The translations under genes were made by a program, and so were the position numbers. From Actinomycetales bacterium (GTDB lineage Bacteria; Actinomycetota; Actinomycetes; Actinomycetales; JAHECE01): a stretch of DNA of 7,759 nt. How positions within the stretch are numbered: the stretch's first letter is position 1; each line of letters opens with the position of its first letter. Shown in pieces: positions 6,181 to 7,759 of the stretch. The DNA is taken from contig JAHECE010000128.1 in NCBI GenBank assembly GCA_024641895.1, positions 1 to 7,759 of the forward strand. Reading direction: 5' to 3'. The notes below the pieces were generated by a model. The model made no database searches, had not been told where the DNA came from, and was given only the letters and a program-made list of their open reading frames with translations.

Positions 6181-7047
6181 GTGAGCCACGACCGATACGG
6201 CACCGACGTGCTGTCCCAGGACCCGCACCAGCCCCGGCGCAACGTCTCACGCCCCGAGCCGGCGGTGACCGGGCTCGTGGTGGAAGAGGTCGAGACCGGC
6301 TGGGTCGGCTCCGTCGTGCGGGTCGAGAAGTCGGGCGGCATGCGGGTCGTCGTGCTGGAGGACCGGCATGGGCGACGACGTTCGTTCCCGCTGGGGCCGG
6401 GATTCTGGATCGACGGCTCGCCGGTCTCGTTGACGCCGCCGCCGGCCACAGGACCCGTCACCGACAGCCTGGCCGCCGCCGGGAGGACCGCGAGCGGGTC
6501 ACGCGCCGTCCAGGGGGCACGGGCGCGCGTGGCCCGCGGCTCACGGATCTGGGTCGAGGGGCGCCACGACGCGGAGCTGGTCGAGAAGGTCTGGGGCGAG
6601 GACCTGCGGCTCGAGGGCGTCGTCGTCGAGCTGCTCGACGGCGCGGACAACCTCGCCGAGGCGCTGCGCGACTTCTCCCCCGGGCCGGGCCGGCGCGCCG
6701 GCGTGCTCCTCGACCACCTGGTGCGGGGCAGCAAGGAGTCCCGCATCGCGTCGGAGGTGACCCGAGGGGCCGCCGGGGCACATGTCCTGGTGCTCGGCCA
6801 CCCCTACGTCGACGTGTGGCAGGCGGTCCGGCCCGAGCGGGTCGGGCTGGCGGCATGGCCTCATGTGCCCAAGGGCCAGGACATCAAGACGGGAACCCTG
6901 CGCGCGCTCGGCTGGCCGGCGGCAACCCCGGCTGACATCGCCTCGGGATGGCAGCGCATCCTGCGTACGGTGCGGGACTACCGAGACCTCGAACCGAGCC
7001 TGCTCGGCCGGGTCGAGGAGCTCGTCGACTTCGTCACCGCGCCCTGA
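6181..7047 (+). CDS. DUF3097 family protein, function unknown
   Basis: I recognise this as the actinobacterial DUF3097 family from its N-terminus (SHDRYGTDVL, 2-11), the EDRHGRRRSFPL block (60-71), WVEGRHDAELVEKVWG (124-139) and LLDHLVRGSKESRI (176-189). The 288-residue product appears soluble, with no signal peptide or membrane segment. Residues 27-86 look like a small beta-rich domain, 90-120 a variable linker, and 121-288 an alpha/beta domain. The VEGRHD strand-turn followed by a hydrophobic strand ending in LLDH resembles a Toprim fold (see findings), but that is my inference. The frame stays open upstream to GTG 6112 and ATG 6136. Those codons are not conserved and the former is inside CIRCE, so I chose GTG 6181. 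The gene diverges from hrcA, a neighbourhood common in actinobacteria. Confidence 0.85.
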   Translation: MSHDRYGTDVLSQDPHQPRRNVSRPEPAVTGLVVEEVETGWVGSVVRVEKSGGMRVVVLEDRHGRRRSFPLGPGFWIDGSPVSLTPPPATGPVTDSLAAAGRTASGSRAVQGARARVARGSRIWVEGRHDAELVEKVWGEDLRLEGVVVELLDGADNLAEALRDFSPGPGRRAGVLLDHLVRGSKESRIASEVTRGAAGAHVLVLGHPYVDVWQAVRPERVGLAAWPHVPKGQDIKTGTLRALGWPAATPADIASGWQRILRTVRDYRDLEPSLLGRVEELVDFVTAP

Positions 7048-7117
7048 GGCCCTGCCGCCTGCCCAGGGAACGCCGACGGCACCGCGCCCCGTGGTCGCCC
7101 CGAAGGCGGTGCGACCT

Positions 7118-7157
7118 GCGAACGGGCCGGAACCCCGAGGGGTTCCGGCCCGTTCGC
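7118..7157. terminator. Bidirectional hairpin terminator between convergent genes
   Basis: The arm GCGAACGGGCCGGAACCCC (7118-7136) pairs perfectly with 7139-7157 over 19 bp, with only GA at the tip. It lies 70 nt after the DUF3097 stop and 18 nt after the stop of the converging membrane-protein gene. No T-tract follows on either side, as is usual for actinobacterial hairpin terminators. A smaller imperfect hairpin (GGTCGC 7093-7098 with GCGACC 7111-7116) precedes it. The rest of 7048-7175 shows nothing else. Confidence 0.8.
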
Positions 7158-7175
7158 CGCGCGCAGGGTGCAGGC

Positions 7176-7759
7176 TCAGGCTGCGACGTTCTGGTTCTGC
7201 AGCTTGCGGTAGACGTACACGATCGTGAGGTTGGCGATCGGGTAGGCGGCGATGATGCCGATCCCGCAGATCGCGCCCCCGATGCTGCCGATGATGGCGG
7301 CCGCGACGAGGAGCAGCAGCACCGGCACGAAGTTGTTCTTCACCAGGTCGATGCTCGCCTTGAACGCATCGATGGGCCCGAGCCCACGGTCGAGCGCGAT
7401 GACGATCGCGAACGCCGAGAAGATCGCGACAACCACGCCCGGGAGCCAGAAGAGGGCGTAGCCGATCCCGCTGGCGATCCCGACCACGATCGCCGTGCCG
7501 AGCGCGGCACCCATGTTCGGCAGCTTGAAGAAGTCGTTGACGTCGATCGCGTGCCCCGCGGCCACCTTCAGCGCAGCGTTGAGGAAGGCTGCCTGGGAGA
7601 ACGCCACCAGGAGGCCCATGAGGGCGCCGGCAACGATGCCACCGATGCTGGCACCGATGCTGAAGACATCCGAGTTACCTGCCGAGAACGCTGCAGCGAA
7701 CATCACGCCGTACAGGATCCCGGCGATGATCCCGATCCCGATGAACCAGATGACCCCGC
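7176..7759 (-). CDS. Multi-pass membrane protein of unknown function, N-terminus outside the window
   Basis: The open frame enters from the right edge and ends at TGA 7176-7178, giving 194 complete codons with stop. I do not recognise a named family with certainty. It is strongly hydrophobic, with segments near residues 2-24, 32-56, 79-102, 104-118 and 139-180 of the visible part, the last probably a hairpin of two helices. Short polar stretches lie between them, notably AAGHAIDVNDFFKLPN and LDRGLGPIDAFKASIDLVKNN (given here in part). The last seven or so residues are polar. The pattern of glycine-rich helices with an amphipathic DAFKAS segment before the final helices resembles generic actinobacterial integral membrane proteins that often carry a Pro/Gly/Tyr-rich cytoplasmic N-terminus, but that part cannot be seen. 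The GTG/ATG pair at 7701-7706 is internal to the first helix and is unlikely to be the start. Confidence 0.75.
   Translation of the reverse strand, partial: GVIWFIGIGIIAGILYGVMFAAAFSAGNSDVFSIGASIGGIVAGALMGLLVAFSQAAFLNAALKVAAGHAIDVNDFFKLPNMGAALGTAIVVGIASGIGYALFWLPGVVVAIFSAFAIVIALDRGLGPIDAFKASIDLVKNNFVPVLLLLVAAAIIGSIGGAICGIGIIAAYPIANLTIVYVYRKLQNQNVAA

Noticed and set aside
6458..6864. Minus-strand open frames inside the DUF3097 gene
   Set aside because: They are antisense shadows with Arg/Pro-rich products; the plus strand carries recognisable conserved blocks.

Overview
This window is a block of actinobacterial housekeeping chromosome. The DNA is very GC-rich, with codon third positions almost always G or C and several GTG starts. 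The gene order hrcA, dnaJ (the DnaJ2 type), rsmE, HIT, phoH, ybeY, CorC/HlyC protein is the conserved actinobacterial arrangement that normally leads on to era. The DUF3097 gene beside hrcA is itself an actinobacterial family. I cannot name the genus from sequence alone.

Layout. Seven minus-strand genes fill positions 1-5985 and read leftwards. In transcription order they are the heat-shock repressor hrcA, co-chaperone dnaJ, 16S rRNA m3U1498 methyltransferase rsmE, a small HIT nucleotide hydrolase, the PhoH ATPase, the rRNA endonuclease ybeY, and a DUF21/CBS membrane protein cut by the left edge. Most junctions are 42 nt or less: dnaJ and rsmE overlap by one base, and ybeY and the CorC gene are 8 nt apart. 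The one wider gap, about 89 nt before phoH, holds a candidate internal promoter and an unusual start region.

The 195-nt divergent region 5986-6180 holds a clear CIRCE operator (6092-6118) overlapping a candidate -10 box that points into hrcA, so the operon is probably heat-shock inducible and autoregulated by HrcA. On the other side a plus-strand DUF3097 gene starts at 6181, with a TACCCT box 7 nt upstream and no ribosome binding site, which suggests a leaderless mRNA. After it, a 19-bp perfect hairpin sits between converging genes and probably terminates both. The right edge carries the C-terminal part of an unrecognised multi-pass membrane protein on the minus strand.

Functionally the operon joins stress control and folding (HrcA, DnaJ) with ribosome maturation and RNA quality control (RsmE, YbeY, PhoH). 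I see no mobile element, CRISPR array, RNA gene or sign of recent transfer, and no clear undescribed system. The points most worth a second look are the possible Toprim-like fold of the DUF3097 protein, its leaderless start, a Gly-to-Cys change in the DnaJ zinc region, and a hairpin between the Shine-Dalgarno and start codon of phoH.
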